From Algoriphagus aestuarii (GTDB lineage: Bacteria; Bacteroidota; Bacteroidia; Cytophagales; Cyclobacteriaceae): DNA of 64,000 bases. The DNA is taken from positions 496,001 to 560,000 of the forward strand of contig JAFIDK010000001.1 in the NCBI GenBank assembly GCA_017051695.1, written 5' to 3'. The translations under genes were made by a program, and so were the position numbers. Below the pieces are notes generated by a model, which saw only the letters and a list, made by a program, of their open reading frames with translations, was not told the DNA's origin and searched no databases. This document shows positions 8,270-17,777 of the stretch, in pieces. Position 1 is the first letter of the stretch; every line of letters begins with the position of its first letter.

Positions 8270-9736
8270 ATGAAAAAAAAAGCACTCATCATCGGTTCTG
8301 GAATTGCCGGGATTTCAGCATCCATCCGCTTGGCAATGAAAGGCTACCAAGTAGAAGTATTTGAAGCAAACCACTATCCCGGAGGCAAACTATCTGAATT
8401 AGAAATCGGTGGGTACAGATTTGATGCAGGTCCCTCTCTTTTTACTCTTCCGGATCAGGTGGAGGAGTTATTTCGTTTAGCTGGTAAAAACCCCAAAGAG
8501 TACTTCGAGTATATAAAATTACCTGTAGCTTGTCATTATTTCTGGGAGGATGGCACCCGATTAAATGCTTTTGCCGAAGTAGATAAGTTTGCTGAAGAAG
8601 TTGAAAATAAATTAGGTGAACCTGCTTCCCATATTTCAGAGTCTCTTCGCCAATCTGCTTTCATTTATGAGCATTTGGCTCCTCTTTTTATGCATCGCTC
8701 CTTGCACCAGATTCAGACCTGGACAAATCCAGATGCGCTGAAATCTTATTTGAAAATGGGGAAATTGGGAATCTTCTCTACCATGAATGAGGCCAATGAA
8801 AAGCTTTTTGATAATCCTAAATTGGTTCAGCTCTTTAATAGGTACGCTACCTATAATGGATCCAATCCTTACGAAACTCCAGCTACGCTGAATATCATTC
8901 CTCATCTAGAGTTTAATATCGGAGCTTATTTTCCTAAAAAAGGAATGCACTCTATTACCCAAAGTCTTTTTCAACTCTCAAAAGATCTAGGAGTGAACTA
9001 CCATTTTAACCAAAAAGTGGAGGAAGTCTTGGTGGAAGATAAAAAAGCAGTTGGCATCAAAGTAGCTAGCGAATCTATCCATGCAGACTTGGTCATCAAC
9101 AATATGGATATGGTCAATGCTTACAAGACAATTCTCCGTAAACAAAAACAACCCAAGCTTCTACTTAACCAACCAAAATCAAGTTCTGCATTAATCTTTT
9201 ATTGGGGTATCACCAGAAACTTTCCTGAACTCGATCTCCACAACATATTTTTCTCAGATAACTATTTAGAAGAGTTTGACCATATTTTCAAAAAAGGAAG
9301 CATTTACCATGACCCAACTGTGTATGTAAACATCACTTCAGTTTATAAGCCGGATGACGCTCCAAAAGACTGCATGAATTGGTTTACCATGATCAATGTT
9401 CCCAATAACCAAAGCCAAGACTGGGATAAATTGATCGCTGAGGCAAGGAAAAATATCATCCATAAACTCAATCGGATTTTGAAAACGGATGTGGAGCCGC
9501 TGATCGAAGTGGAAGAAATCCTGGATCCAAGAAAAATAGAGCTAAAAACCTCTTCAGCTCAGGGTGCTCTCTATGGAAACTCCTCCAACAATAAATTTGC
9601 AGCATTCCTACGCCATGCAAATTATTCTTCCTCTATTAAAAACTTATACTTCTGTGGAGGATCTGTCCACCCCGGAGGCGGAATCCCGCTCTGCTTACTT
9701 TCTGCAAAAATTATGAGTGAAATGATAGAAGAGTAG
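8270..9736 (+). CDS. crtD: CrtI-family carotenoid desaturase, probably 1-hydroxycarotenoid 3,4-desaturase
   Basis: 488 residues. The N-terminal FAD-binding fold shows GSGIAGISASIRLAMKGYQV and EANHYPGGK, then FDAGPSLFTLPD. The family C-terminal signature is FCGGSVHPGGGIPLCLLSAKI. Phytoene-desaturase superfamily membership is certain. CrtD is preferred to CrtI because the gene stands alone, with no crtB, crtZ or other crt gene beside it, and because the N-terminus resembles flavobacterial CrtD as I remember it; this subfamily call is tentative. It would act on membrane carotenoids in end-group desaturation. A near-match promoter (TACCTTTTG at 8253) precedes it. Its stop codon lies at the left edge of an inverted-repeat element. 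Confidence 0.82.
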   Translation: MKKKALIIGSGIAGISASIRLAMKGYQVEVFEANHYPGGKLSELEIGGYRFDAGPSLFTLPDQVEELFRLAGKNPKEYFEYIKLPVACHYFWEDGTRLNAFAEVDKFAEEVENKLGEPASHISESLRQSAFIYEHLAPLFMHRSLHQIQTWTNPDALKSYLKMGKLGIFSTMNEANEKLFDNPKLVQLFNRYATYNGSNPYETPATLNIIPHLEFNIGAYFPKKGMHSITQSLFQLSKDLGVNYHFNQKVEEVLVEDKKAVGIKVASESIHADLVINNMDMVNAYKTILRKQKQPKLLLNQPKSSSALIFYWGITRNFPELDLHNIFFSDNYLEEFDHIFKKGSIYHDPTVYVNITSVYKPDDAPKDCMNWFTMINVPNNQSQDWDKLIAEARKNIIHKLNRILKTDVEPLIEVEEILDPRKIELKTSSAQGALYGNSSNNKFAAFLRHANYSSSIKNLYFCGGSVHPGGGIPLCLLSAKIMSEMIEE

Positions 9737-9946
9737 TGGTCAGTTTGCAGTCTCAGTCACAAAACCTGGACAAACGGCCTCTTCTTTCCTATGGGGAAAA
9801 GGTTTCAAAATTGGCAATCTCTATTTTGGTGCAACAAATATTTTATACTAGATGGCCATTTTTCACTTTTTAGCTTTCTGTATTCCCGTTTCCCGTTTTC
9901 CAGACTTTAGATTTCACACTGAGACTGATTACTGAGACTGACCACT
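9735..9946. repeat. 210-bp element with terminal inverted repeats (MITE-like) between crtD and recX
   Basis: The left end reads AGTGGTCAGT, TTTG, CAGTCTCAGT (9735-9757). The right end reads ACTGAGACTG, ATT, ACTGAGACTGACCACT (9918-9946), the reverse complement apart from one extra unit. The interior is non-coding and pyrimidine-rich, with repeated TTTAG, CCCGTTT and CAGACTT words. The left edge supplies part of the crtD stop codon and the right edge encodes the last residues and stop of recX. No transposase is present. It could be a mobile non-autonomous element or a dispersed regulatory repeat. Confidence 0.6.
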
Positions 9947-10444
9947 TATCAATCCCTCAATTGCTTCCTTCACTAGATCGATTTCAAAACCCTTGTTCAT
10001 CAAATATTGTGTGACTTTAAACTTCCTTTTGTAAATCTCGGGTTCGCGAGTGCTTTCCCATTTTTTCTCCGTCTGTGACAATAGAGTATCGTAATACTCT
10101 TCCGGATCAATTTCAGAAAGCCCCATTTTTATATGCTCCTCACTGATTTTCCGCAATTTCAACTCTTGTTTGATTCTTCCCTTTCCCCATTTTTTCAACC
10201 TGAACTTGCCTCTGGAAAAGGACCTTGAAAATCGTTCCTCATCGATAAACCTTTCCTCCAGTAAATACTCGATCAATTCATCAGACTCTGGTTCTTTTAT
10301 GCCTTTTTCATAAAGTTTTCGTCTTGTTTCCCAGATACACCTTTCTTGGTAAGCACAATAAGTAGATAGCTTTTCCTTCGCTTCCTCTAGCGTCCAAGAC
10401 TTTTTTGCAGACTGATCTGAGTTATTTTTTCGCCAGACGGACAT
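9929..10444 (-). CDS. recX: Regulatory protein RecX
   Basis: 171 residues, all helical, with the RecX pattern of repeated three-helix units: LSTYCAYQERCIWETRRKL, LIEYLLEERFIDEERFSRSF, then GKFRLKKWGKGRIKQELKLR. RecX binds the RecA filament and restrains recombinase activity. recA is not adjacent. The last codons (SGQSQ and stop) come from an inverted-repeat element, so the C-terminus may have been changed by that element. It is divergent from tpiA, with 74 nt between starts. Confidence 0.88.
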   Translation of the reverse strand: MSVWRKNNSDQSAKKSWTLEEAKEKLSTYCAYQERCIWETRRKLYEKGIKEPESDELIEYLLEERFIDEERFSRSFSRGKFRLKKWGKGRIKQELKLRKISEEHIKMGLSEIDPEEYYDTLLSQTEKKWESTREPEIYKRKFKVTQYLMNKGFEIDLVKEAIEGLISGQSQ

Positions 10445-10518
10445 TTTCTTTAATTTTAAGCCAAATTACCCTTGAAATCAATTCTTTCAAACCTAATCAC
10501 TTAAAACACCTCACTACA

Positions 10519-11280
10519 ATGCGTAAGAAAATTGTTGCCGGCAACTGGAAAATGAACATGACATTTGAAGAAGGTCAGATTTTGACTTCTGAAATCGTCA
10601 ATATGTATAAAGATGAAAACATTAAAGATGTTTTGGCGATTTTAAATCCTCCTTTTCCTCATCTTTTCCCGGTCAAAAAATTAGTAGGTGATGTAGCTGG
10701 CGTAAGTGTAGGTGCACAAAACTGCTCTGAAAAAGAATCCGGTGCTTATACTGGAGAAATTTCAGCAAAAATCCTGGCTTCTTTCGGCGTGGAATATGTC
10801 ATCATCGGACATAGCGAAAGAAGAGAGTACTTCAATGAGGACAACGATCTACTGGCAGAAAAAGTAAAAATTGCTTTGACAAATGGATTGAAACCAATTT
10901 TTTGCTGTGGTGAGTCTTTGGATATCAGAACTGCCGGTACCCATGAACCTAATGTGAAATTCCAGTTGACTCAAAGTCTTTTTGATTTGAGCCCTGAAGA
11001 TTTTAGCAAAGTCATCATCGCTTATGAACCAATCTGGGCAATCGGAACTGGTAAAACTGCCACTGCAGATCAAGCTCAGGAAATGCATGCTGCATTGAGA
11101 CGTCATATTGCCAGCAAATTCGGCAAAGAAATCGCTGAAAACACGTCCATCCTATATGGAGGAAGCTGCAACCCAAAAAATGCCCAGGAAATTTTCTCTA
11201 AACCTGATGTAGACGGCGGGCTTATTGGTGGAGCTTCTTTGAAATCAAGAGACTTCATGGATATCATTAAATCTTTCTAA
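10519..11280 (+). CDS. tpiA: Triosephosphate isomerase
   Basis: 253 residues from the ATG at 10519. The longer reading frame from 10405 overlaps recX and adds 38 unrelated residues, so it is rejected. Catalytic signatures are present: GNWKMN at the N-terminus (Lys), IGHSERRE (His electrophile), AYEPIWAIGTGKTA (Glu base and flexible loop 6), and LYGGSC and GGLIGGASL for phosphate binding. It interconverts dihydroxyacetone phosphate and glyceraldehyde 3-phosphate. prmA follows after 6 nt, so the two are probably co-transcribed. Confidence 0.98.
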   Translation: MRKKIVAGNWKMNMTFEEGQILTSEIVNMYKDENIKDVLAILNPPFPHLFPVKKLVGDVAGVSVGAQNCSEKESGAYTGEISAKILASFGVEYVIIGHSERREYFNEDNDLLAEKVKIALTNGLKPIFCCGESLDIRTAGTHEPNVKFQLTQSLFDLSPEDFSKVIIAYEPIWAIGTGKTATADQAQEMHAALRRHIASKFGKEIAENTSILYGGSCNPKNAQEIFSKPDVDGGLIGGASLKSRDFMDIIKSF

Positions 11281-11286
11281 TATCAA

Positions 11287-12114
11287 ATGGATTACCTGGA
11301 GTTTAAAATCATCTGCCTGGAGGAATTCCGGGAAATCCTTATTGCCGAACTATCGGAAATAGGCTTCGATTCTTTTATGGAAACTGACGAAGGATTGGAT
11401 GCCTATGCACTTCAAAATGAATTTGACCGGGAAGCATTCGATGAAATCGTTGAAAAATATTCGCTTCCCGCTCAAATTTCCCTTCATGAAAGCATAATGC
11501 CGAAAGTCAACTGGAACGAAGAATGGGAAAAAAATTACGAACCCATCGCCGTTGACAATTTGGTATTCGTAAGAGCTTCATTCCATGAACCAGCTTCAGG
11601 CTTCAAACACGAAATCGTCATTAATCCTAAAATGTCTTTTGGCACTGGTCATCATGCCACGACATTTCAGATGCTCAAGCATCAGGGCGAGATAGACCAT
11701 CGGGGTAAAAGAATATTGGATGTGGGCTCAGGAACTGGAATTCTGGCCATCATGGCTCATTTATTGGAAGCCAAAGAAGTCGAAGCATTCGACATTGATG
11801 AATGGTGCGTCGAAAACGGAAATGAGAATTTTGATTTGAATGGGCTCTCCACAAGAATGGACATCGGTACTATTCGGGAGGTCAACCCAAAAGGCATTTT
11901 TGATATTATTTTGGCAAATATCAATAAAAATGTCTTATTGGATGAAATGGAAATTTATGCCTCATTAATGCCTGCTGAAGGTTTTCTTTTACTCAGCGGT
12001 TTTTACACCGAAGACATAGATGATTTGATGGAAGTGGCCAAACCATTAGGATTTAACCTGCTCAGATCAAACAGCAAGGATAATTGGGCAGCATTGATTT
12101 TGCAAAAAGAATAA
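11287..12114 (+). CDS. prmA: Ribosomal protein L11 methyltransferase
   Basis: 275 residues. A variable N-terminal substrate-recognition domain (about 1-100) is followed by a linker with the PrmA-typical INPKMSFGTGHHATT. The SAM-binding Rossmann domain has motif I DVGSGTGILAIMA and motif IV-like ILANINKNVLL. It trimethylates lysines and the N-terminus of ribosomal protein L11. It lies 6 nt after tpiA and 1 nt before a small membrane-protein gene, which suggests a three-gene transcript. Confidence 0.95.
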   Translation: MDYLEFKIICLEEFREILIAELSEIGFDSFMETDEGLDAYALQNEFDREAFDEIVEKYSLPAQISLHESIMPKVNWNEEWEKNYEPIAVDNLVFVRASFHEPASGFKHEIVINPKMSFGTGHHATTFQMLKHQGEIDHRGKRILDVGSGTGILAIMAHLLEAKEVEAFDIDEWCVENGNENFDLNGLSTRMDIGTIREVNPKGIFDIILANINKNVLLDEMEIYASLMPAEGFLLLSGFYTEDIDDLMEVAKPLGFNLLRSNSKDNWAALILQKE

Positions 12115-12115
12115 A

Positions 12116-12304
12116 ATGAACGAACTCATCGTATATGCGGTCATTTTTGCAGCATTGATCGGACATTGTTTATTGGCGGGAAAAATGTATCGTACTGTGC
12201 ATCAGGATCCCACTTTGAGTATGACAGAGAAAAATGACTGGAAATTAAAAGCGCTGATCTTTCCGGGTTATTTTTGGTTTCAGTATAAAAAGGAAAAAGC
12301 CTAG
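12116..12304 (+). CDS. Small single-TM hypothetical protein
   Basis: 62 residues. A hydrophobic N-terminal helix (VYAVIFAALIGHCLLAG) is followed by a polar stretch and a C-terminal aromatic patch (FPGYFWFQYKKEKA) that may lie on the membrane. The ATG follows the prmA stop by one base. It looks like a real coding gene in the prmA transcript, but I do not recognise a family. Confidence 0.65.
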   Translation: MNELIVYAVIFAALIGHCLLAGKMYRTVHQDPTLSMTEKNDWKLKALIFPGYFWFQYKKEKA

Positions 12305-12392
12305 CTTCAATTCTTTTTTAGAGAACTTTTTAATCAGTTTAGGAGATTAAGGTAGATACGCTTTTACCTTTTACAAACCCAGAAAGCAACCC

Positions 12393-14117
12393 ATGGAATA
12401 CGTTTGGAAGCAAAAACCCAGAGCATCTACTGAGCTGATCGAGCAACTAGGAAGAGACATCAATGTCAATCCGATACTTGCCAATATGCTTATCAACCGG
12501 GGTGTGGAAAGTTATGAAACAGCCAAAAACTATTTCCGGCCAAGTTTAAGCCAGCTTCATGACCCTTATTTGATGAAGGACATGAAAGAGGCAATCGATC
12601 GAATAGAAATTGCCATCCAACAAGAGGAAAAAATATTGGTTTATGGCGATTATGATGTGGATGGTACTACCGCTGTCGCTTTGGTTTACAGCTTTCTTCA
12701 GACTTTTTATGACAAGATTGACTTCTATATTCCAGATCGTTATAAAGAAGGATATGGTATTTCAGACAAAGGAGTCCGTTTTGCAGCAGAAAATGATTAC
12801 AAATTGGTGATCGCATTGGACTGTGGCATCAAAGCCATAGAAAAAGTAAATCTCGCCAAAGAATTAGGCGTCGATTTTATCATCTGTGATCATCATACCC
12901 CGGGCGATGATTTGCCAAAAGCAGTGGCTGTCCTAGATGCGAAACGGAAAGACTGCAGCTATCCCTACAAAGAACTGAGTGGTGCTGGTGTGGGATTTAA
13001 GTTGATTCAGGCTCTCGCTAAAAGAAGGGAAATCGACGAATCCATCCTTTACCCTTATCTGGATTTACTGGTAGTCAGTATCGCTGCAGATATCGTCCCC
13101 ATCACTGGCGAAAATCGAATCCTGGCTTATTATGGATTAGACCGAATCAACAACACCCCTAGACCAGGATTGAAAGCATTGATGCTTAGTGCCAAAATCG
13201 AAAAGGAAATCGGAATATCAGATATTGTCTTCAAAATCGGCCCGAGAATCAATGCCTCCGGAAGGTTGGAACATGCCAAAGCTTCTGTGGAGTTGTTGAT
13301 TTCAACAGATTTAAACTTAGCAATAGAGCGGGCAAAACTGGTCGATGAAGTAAATACCACCCGGAGAAACTTTGATGAGAATATCACCAAAGAAGCTTTT
13401 GAGATGATCGCTGAGCGGGAAGCATCCGTGGAGTGGAATTCCACTGTCCTTTTCAAAGAGGATTGGCACAAAGGAGTAATCGGAATTGTGGCGAGCAGAT
13501 GCATCGAAAAATACTACCGTCCCACCATCATTTTGACCGAATCAAACGGGAAAGCTACGGGAAGTGCCAGATCGGTGGTGGATTTTGATATTTATGAAGC
13601 AATTGCAGAATGTGCTGGACTCTTGGATCAATTTGGAGGACATAAATATGCGGCAGGATTGACCTTGCCAGTAGAAAATGTCCCTGATTTTCAGAAGATG
13701 TTTGAATCGGTTGTAAAAAGCAGAATTGAGGAAGTTCACCGCAAACCAGTGATTGAAATCGACGATGAATTATTGCTAGATCAGATAAATTACAAGTTTT
13801 ATAATATCTTGAAGCAAATGGCACCTTTTGGACCTGGGAATACAGAACCTATTTTAAGAATTTCCCAAGCCTATGCCGAAAATGTAATTATTTTGAAAGA
13901 CAAGCATTTACGATTCAACATTGTCCAGGATGGACAGGTCACCAAACCGGTTTGCCTTGGATTTGGATTGGCAGATCGTGCCAAAGATCCTGATCATACC
14001 ATTGTAAAAATGCTACAGGGAAAAATGCGTTTTGATATCGTCGCAGAAATGCGTGAAAATTTCTTTAGAGACAAATCCAGTTTGCAACTCTACGTGAAAG
14101 ACATCAAATTTGACTGA
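12393..14117 (+). CDS. recJ: Single-stranded-DNA-specific exonuclease RecJ
   Basis: 574 residues. DHH phosphoesterase motifs: [19 protein letters not shown], and the DHH signature in CDHHTPG. Further conserved blocks are SIAADIVPI and GRINASGRL. The DHHA1 domain carries GGHKYAAGL, and a C-terminal OB-fold runs from about 455. RecJ degrades 5'-ended single strands in recombinational and mismatch repair. Its stop comes just before the lptB start (1 nt gap if ATG 14119 is used). A weak promoter-like TACCTTTT lies at 12365-12372. Confidence 0.97.
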   Translation: MEYVWKQKPRASTELIEQLGRDINVNPILANMLINRGVESYETAKNYFRPSLSQLHDPYLMKDMKEAIDRIEIAIQQEEKILVYGDYDVDGTTAVALVYSFLQTFYDKIDFYIPDRYKEGYGISDKGVRFAAENDYKLVIALDCGIKAIEKVNLAKELGVDFIICDHHTPGDDLPKAVAVLDAKRKDCSYPYKELSGAGVGFKLIQALAKRREIDESILYPYLDLLVVSIAADIVPITGENRILAYYGLDRINNTPRPGLKALMLSAKIEKEIGISDIVFKIGPRINASGRLEHAKASVELLISTDLNLAIERAKLVDEVNTTRRNFDENITKEAFEMIAEREASVEWNSTVLFKEDWHKGVIGIVASRCIEKYYRPTIILTESNGKATGSARSVVDFDIYEAIAECAGLLDQFGGHKYAAGLTLPVENVPDFQKMFESVVKSRIEEVHRKPVIEIDDELLLDQINYKFYNILKQMAPFGPGNTEPILRISQAYAENVIILKDKHLRFNIVQDGQVTKPVCLGFGLADRAKDPDHTIVKMLQGKMRFDIVAEMRENFFRDKSSLQLYVKDIKFD

Positions 14118-14118
14118 T

Positions 14119-14856
14119 ATGATGCTAAAAGCCGACAACCTCGTCAAAATCTACAAAGGCCGCCGGGTGGTGAATCACATTTCCGTTACGGTAGAGCAAG
14201 GTGAAATAGTAGGGCTTCTTGGACCAAATGGCGCAGGAAAAACTACATCTTTTTACATGATAGTAGGATTGGTTCAGCCAAATGAAGGTACTATTCATCT
14301 GGAAAAGCAAAACATCACTAGCCTTCCCATGTACAAAAGAGCGCAGCTTGGCATTGGCTATTTAGCTCAGGAAGCATCGGTTTTCAGAAAACTTTCGGTA
14401 GAAGAAAATATCATGGCTGTGTTGGAAATGACCAAAATGCCAAAACAGGAGCGAAAAGAAAAAGTGGAAAGCCTGCTGGAAGAATTCAGTTTGACTCATG
14501 TAAGAAAAAATTTAGGGATGGTGCTTTCCGGTGGAGAGAGAAGAAGAACTGAGATCGCCCGGGCTTTGGCAGTGGATCCCAAATTCGTCCTTTTGGATGA
14601 ACCCTTTGCCGGTGTGGATCCCATCGCTGTAGAAGAAATCCAGACCATTGTCGCAAAACTAAAAACCAAAAATATCGGAATCCTGATCACAGACCACAAC
14701 GTCAATGAAACACTTTCTATCACAGATAGGGCTTATTTGATGTTTGAAGGTAAACTTTTAAAAGCCGGAACTGCTGAAGAGCTAGCGGCTGATGAGCAAG
14801 TAAGAAAAGTCTATTTGGGTAGTCAGTTTGAGCTTAAACGCAAAATTTTTAAATAA
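14119..14856 (+). CDS. lptB: LPS export ABC transporter ATP-binding protein
   Basis: 245 residues from the ATG at 14119 (a second ATG follows immediately; an in-frame TTG at 14110 overlaps recJ). Walker A is GPNGAGKTT, the signature [15 protein letters not shown], Walker [14 protein letters not shown], and the switch His lies in LITDHN. The LSGGERRR and FAGVDP wording is characteristic of LptB. It powers the LptBFG transporter that extracts lipopolysaccharide from the inner membrane; lptF/G are not in the window. Its TAA overlaps the next gene's ATG by one base. Confidence 0.95.
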   Translation: MMLKADNLVKIYKGRRVVNHISVTVEQGEIVGLLGPNGAGKTTSFYMIVGLVQPNEGTIHLEKQNITSLPMYKRAQLGIGYLAQEASVFRKLSVEENIMAVLEMTKMPKQERKEKVESLLEEFSLTHVRKNLGMVLSGGERRRTEIARALAVDPKFVLLDEPFAGVDPIAVEEIQTIVAKLKTKNIGILITDHNVNETLSITDRAYLMFEGKLLKAGTAEELAADEQVRKVYLGSQFELKRKIFK

Positions 14857-16388
14857 TGGAGGTATTGAATTCCTTTATGACCTGGATTTTTAAAAATCGG
14901 ATCGGTCAAATTGAAAATTTTAAGAAAAATCCGATTCAAGTTCAGGACACTACTTTTTTTGAATTAATTGAAGCCGGAAAAAATACAGAATTCGGAAAGG
15001 AATTTAAATTCTCAAGCATCCATCATTATGATGATTTTGCCGAAAACGTCCCGATTTTAGATTACGAGGGGATCAAACCTTACATCGACCAAACTATGAG
15101 GGGCAAACAGAATGTCCTTTGGAACACCGAAATAGAATGGTTTGCCAAATCCTCAGGAACTACCTCCTCAAGAAGTAAATACATCCCTGTCAGCACCGAA
15201 AGTCTAGAAGACTGCCATTATAGCGGTGGCAAGGACATGGTCTCCCTTTATATTTCAAATTACCCGGATTCTAAATTGTTTGCAGGAAAAAGCCTGACCA
15301 TCGGGGGAACACTGGAGAAAAATCCTCTTAATCCACAAGGAACTGCAAGAGCAGGAGATATCTCTGCTGTGATCATGCAGAATCTACCGATCTGGGCCCA
15401 GTTTGTGAGAACTCCTTCTTTGGAAACTGCTCTGATGAGTGAGTGGGAAGCAAAAATTGAAAAAATGGCCAGAGAGACCATGGATGAAAATGTCACTTGC
15501 ATCGCGGGTGTCCCTACCTGGACCGTCGTATTGATGCAACGTATCCTGGAGATCAAGAAAGCAAAAAACATTCTGGAAGTATGGCCAAATCTGGAAGTCT
15601 TCTTTCACGGAGCTGTTGCTTTTGGCCCTTATAAAAGCCTTTTCAAAGAATTGATCCCTTCCAGCAAAATGCGGTACGTAGAAACCTATAATGCATCAGA
15701 GGGTTTTTTTGGTATTCAGGATCAACCCAATTCCGAGGAGCTTTTACTCTTATTGGATTATGGGATTTTTTATGAGTTTATTCCGATGGAGGATTGGGAA
15801 AAAGAAAAACCAAAAGTAGTGCCTTTGGCTGGTGTGGAACTCGGCAAAAACTATGCAATGGTCATCAGTACCAATGGGGGATTATGGAGATACAAAATCG
15901 GAGACACCGTAAAATTCACTTCCATTAAACCGTATCGATTTAAAATTACCGGTAGAACCAAGCACTTCATCAATGCATTTGGTGAGGAGGTAATTGTGGA
16001 AAATGCAGAAAAAGCCATTCAGTACGCAGCAGAGCAATGTGATGCCAGCATTGTTAATTTTACAGCTGCTCCGGTTTATTTTGATACTTCTGGTGCAAAA
16101 GGCGCTCACGAATGGCTAATAGAATTTCATAAGCCTCCTATTGACCAGTCTAAATTCAATGAGCTTCTGGATCTACATCTCCGTGAGATCAACTCTGATT
16201 ACGATGCCAAACGATACAAGGACTTGGCTTTAATTGCTCCGGTCATCCATGCTGCCAAACAAGGAATTTTTGAAAAATGGCTGGGAATGAAAGGAAAACT
16301 GGGAGGTCAGCATAAAATCCCGAGACTGTCTAATAGTAGGGAGTATCTGGATGAAATCCTCCATCTCCAACAAGAACTTCAAGATTAA
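14856..16388 (+). CDS. GH3 family acyl-adenylating protein
   Basis: 510 residues. The family resembles plant GH3 (auxin-responsive, acyl-acid-amido synthetases of the ANL superfamily): an early AKSSGTTSSRSKYIPVS nucleotide-binding loop, a central HGAVAFGPYKSLF and VETYNASEGFFGIQ, and the C-terminal hinge YKIGDTVKFTS with FKITGRTKHFINAFGEEV. Plant members join amino acids to acyl acids through an adenylate; the bacterial substrate is unknown. It overlaps lptB by one base (TAATG), so translation is coupled, but a role in envelope biogenesis is only an inference from that. It is convergent with kmo and shares the terminator. Confidence 0.85.
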   Translation: MEVLNSFMTWIFKNRIGQIENFKKNPIQVQDTTFFELIEAGKNTEFGKEFKFSSIHHYDDFAENVPILDYEGIKPYIDQTMRGKQNVLWNTEIEWFAKSSGTTSSRSKYIPVSTESLEDCHYSGGKDMVSLYISNYPDSKLFAGKSLTIGGTLEKNPLNPQGTARAGDISAVIMQNLPIWAQFVRTPSLETALMSEWEAKIEKMARETMDENVTCIAGVPTWTVVLMQRILEIKKAKNILEVWPNLEVFFHGAVAFGPYKSLFKELIPSSKMRYVETYNASEGFFGIQDQPNSEELLLLLDYGIFYEFIPMEDWEKEKPKVVPLAGVELGKNYAMVISTNGGLWRYKIGDTVKFTSIKPYRFKITGRTKHFINAFGEEVIVENAEKAIQYAAEQCDASIVNFTAAPVYFDTSGAKGAHEWLIEFHKPPIDQSKFNELLDLHLREINSDYDAKRYKDLALIAPVIHAAKQGIFEKWLGMKGKLGGQHKIPRLSNSREYLDEILHLQQELQD

Positions 16389-16389
16389 A

Positions 16390-16413
16390 AAAAGCGGCCT
16401 TTAGACCGCTTTT
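16390..16413. terminator. Bidirectional terminator between GH3 gene and kmo
   Basis: AAAAGCGG and CCGCTTTT pair around an 8-nt loop. The kmo stop codon (16401-16403) sits in the loop, so the hairpin overlaps the end of kmo and follows the GH3 stop by one base. Confidence 0.75.
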
Positions 16414-17753
16414 GCTGTTTCCATCTGGAAGATAATTTCCTCGTAATCGAGTTTGTTCCAATTCTCGGTAATCAAAGGATCTGCCATTACCCGATCCATG
16501 ATTGCTTCTTGTAGTTTGCCTTGGGCATAAGCTTCTGAGTAGCTGATATCCGAAAAAGTCACCATGGTATAAAGTGGGATCCAATCATTAGGGTATAACT
16601 CATGAAGTTTTGCTTCGATTTTCTTTCTCAATAAAAACTTAGGATCTGCCACTGAGTCCCTCATTTCTATAAAGTTCTCCATTGCCAATTGGCAAATAGC
16701 GTCTGTATCACGTTTTCTGATCTTTTGGAATTTTTCAAAAACCAAATCCCAGGAATTAGTCCCAAGTTTATCGATCAGACCATTAAGGATATAACAATCT
16801 TCAAATCCACAGTTCATACCCTGTCCATAAAAAGGCACCATGGCATGGGAAGCATCTCCGATCAAAAGACTTTCTCCTTGAACCCAAGGATAGCAATCTA
16901 CATTCACCAATGCTGAAGTAGGATTTCTAAAAAACTCATCCACCAAATCAGGCATCAGTTGGTAAGCATCATCAAAATAATTGCTGAACACACTGATCAA
17001 ATCACGCTCATCTGTGATCTTTTCAAAGCATACTTTGGTTCCCTCAAAAGGTAAAAACAGAGTACAGGTAAAGGACTTATCAGGATTGGGAAGGGCTATT
17101 AACATAAACTTGCCCCTTGGCCAAATATGCAATGCATTCGGGTCCATGGCAAATTCACCTTCTGCAGTCGCCGGGATAGTCAACTCTTTGTATCCATGCG
17201 TCAGATATTCCTGCTTGTAGTTAAATCGAACCTGCTTTTGCATACTCAATCTCAAAGCAGAATAGGCACCGTCAGCGCCTACTATCACAGGGGCATGCAT
17301 CTTGAATGGCCCATTTGGAGTAGCAAAAGTTATTTCCTGGGATGGAAAATTCACTTCCTCGCATTTGTGCTCAAAATTGAATTTGGCACCTAGGTTTTCA
17401 GCTTCTTCAGCTAGCAGCTGATTAAATTTCCCTCTGGAAATAGAATAAATCGCCTGCTCCTTTTTCCCATAAGGAATAAAAGACGTGCCTCCATGTTCAT
17501 CATGGATTTTTCTCCCATACATAGGAATTGCCAGAGGAAGTACTTTTCCCTTTAAGCCTACCTGCTCCAAGCTTTTCCAACCTCTATGACTTAAAGCCAT
17601 ATTGATCGATCTACCGCCTTCAAAATAGGGAGTTTTGCGCTTGTCGGGTCTTTTGTCATACACGGTGACATCCAAACCCTGGCGCTTAAGATATATTGCC
17701 ATCAAGGAGCCAATCAGCCCAGCTCCTAGAATAGTGATTTCGTTTTTCTTCAT
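16401..17753 (-). CDS. kmo: Kynurenine 3-monooxygenase
   Basis: 450 residues, a class A flavoprotein hydroxylase. FAD fold GAGLIGSLMAIYLKRQGLDV at the N-terminus, the KMO-specific substrate region GRSINMALSHRGW, and the second FAD motif GDASHAMVPFYGQGMNCGFEDC. It hydroxylates L-kynurenine to 3-hydroxykynurenine with NADPH and O2. No C-terminal membrane anchor like the mitochondrial enzyme is seen. It is last in the leftward haaO-kynU-kmo operon, 24 nt after kynU. Confidence 0.96.
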   Translation of the reverse strand: MKKNEITILGAGLIGSLMAIYLKRQGLDVTVYDKRPDKRKTPYFEGGRSINMALSHRGWKSLEQVGLKGKVLPLAIPMYGRKIHDEHGGTSFIPYGKKEQAIYSISRGKFNQLLAEEAENLGAKFNFEHKCEEVNFPSQEITFATPNGPFKMHAPVIVGADGAYSALRLSMQKQVRFNYKQEYLTHGYKELTIPATAEGEFAMDPNALHIWPRGKFMLIALPNPDKSFTCTLFLPFEGTKVCFEKITDERDLISVFSNYFDDAYQLMPDLVDEFFRNPTSALVNVDCYPWVQGESLLIGDASHAMVPFYGQGMNCGFEDCYILNGLIDKLGTNSWDLVFEKFQKIRKRDTDAICQLAMENFIEMRDSVADPKFLLRKKIEAKLHELYPNDWIPLYTMVTFSDISYSEAYAQGKLQEAIMDRVMADPLITENWNKLDYEEIIFQMETAKAV

Positions 17754-17777
17754 TCGGATAAGTTTTATCCCAGCTTC

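Noticed and set aside
10405-10518. Extended N-terminus for triosephosphate isomerase
   Set aside because: The extra residues overlap recX and precede the universal GNWKMN start; the ATG at 10519 fits the family.
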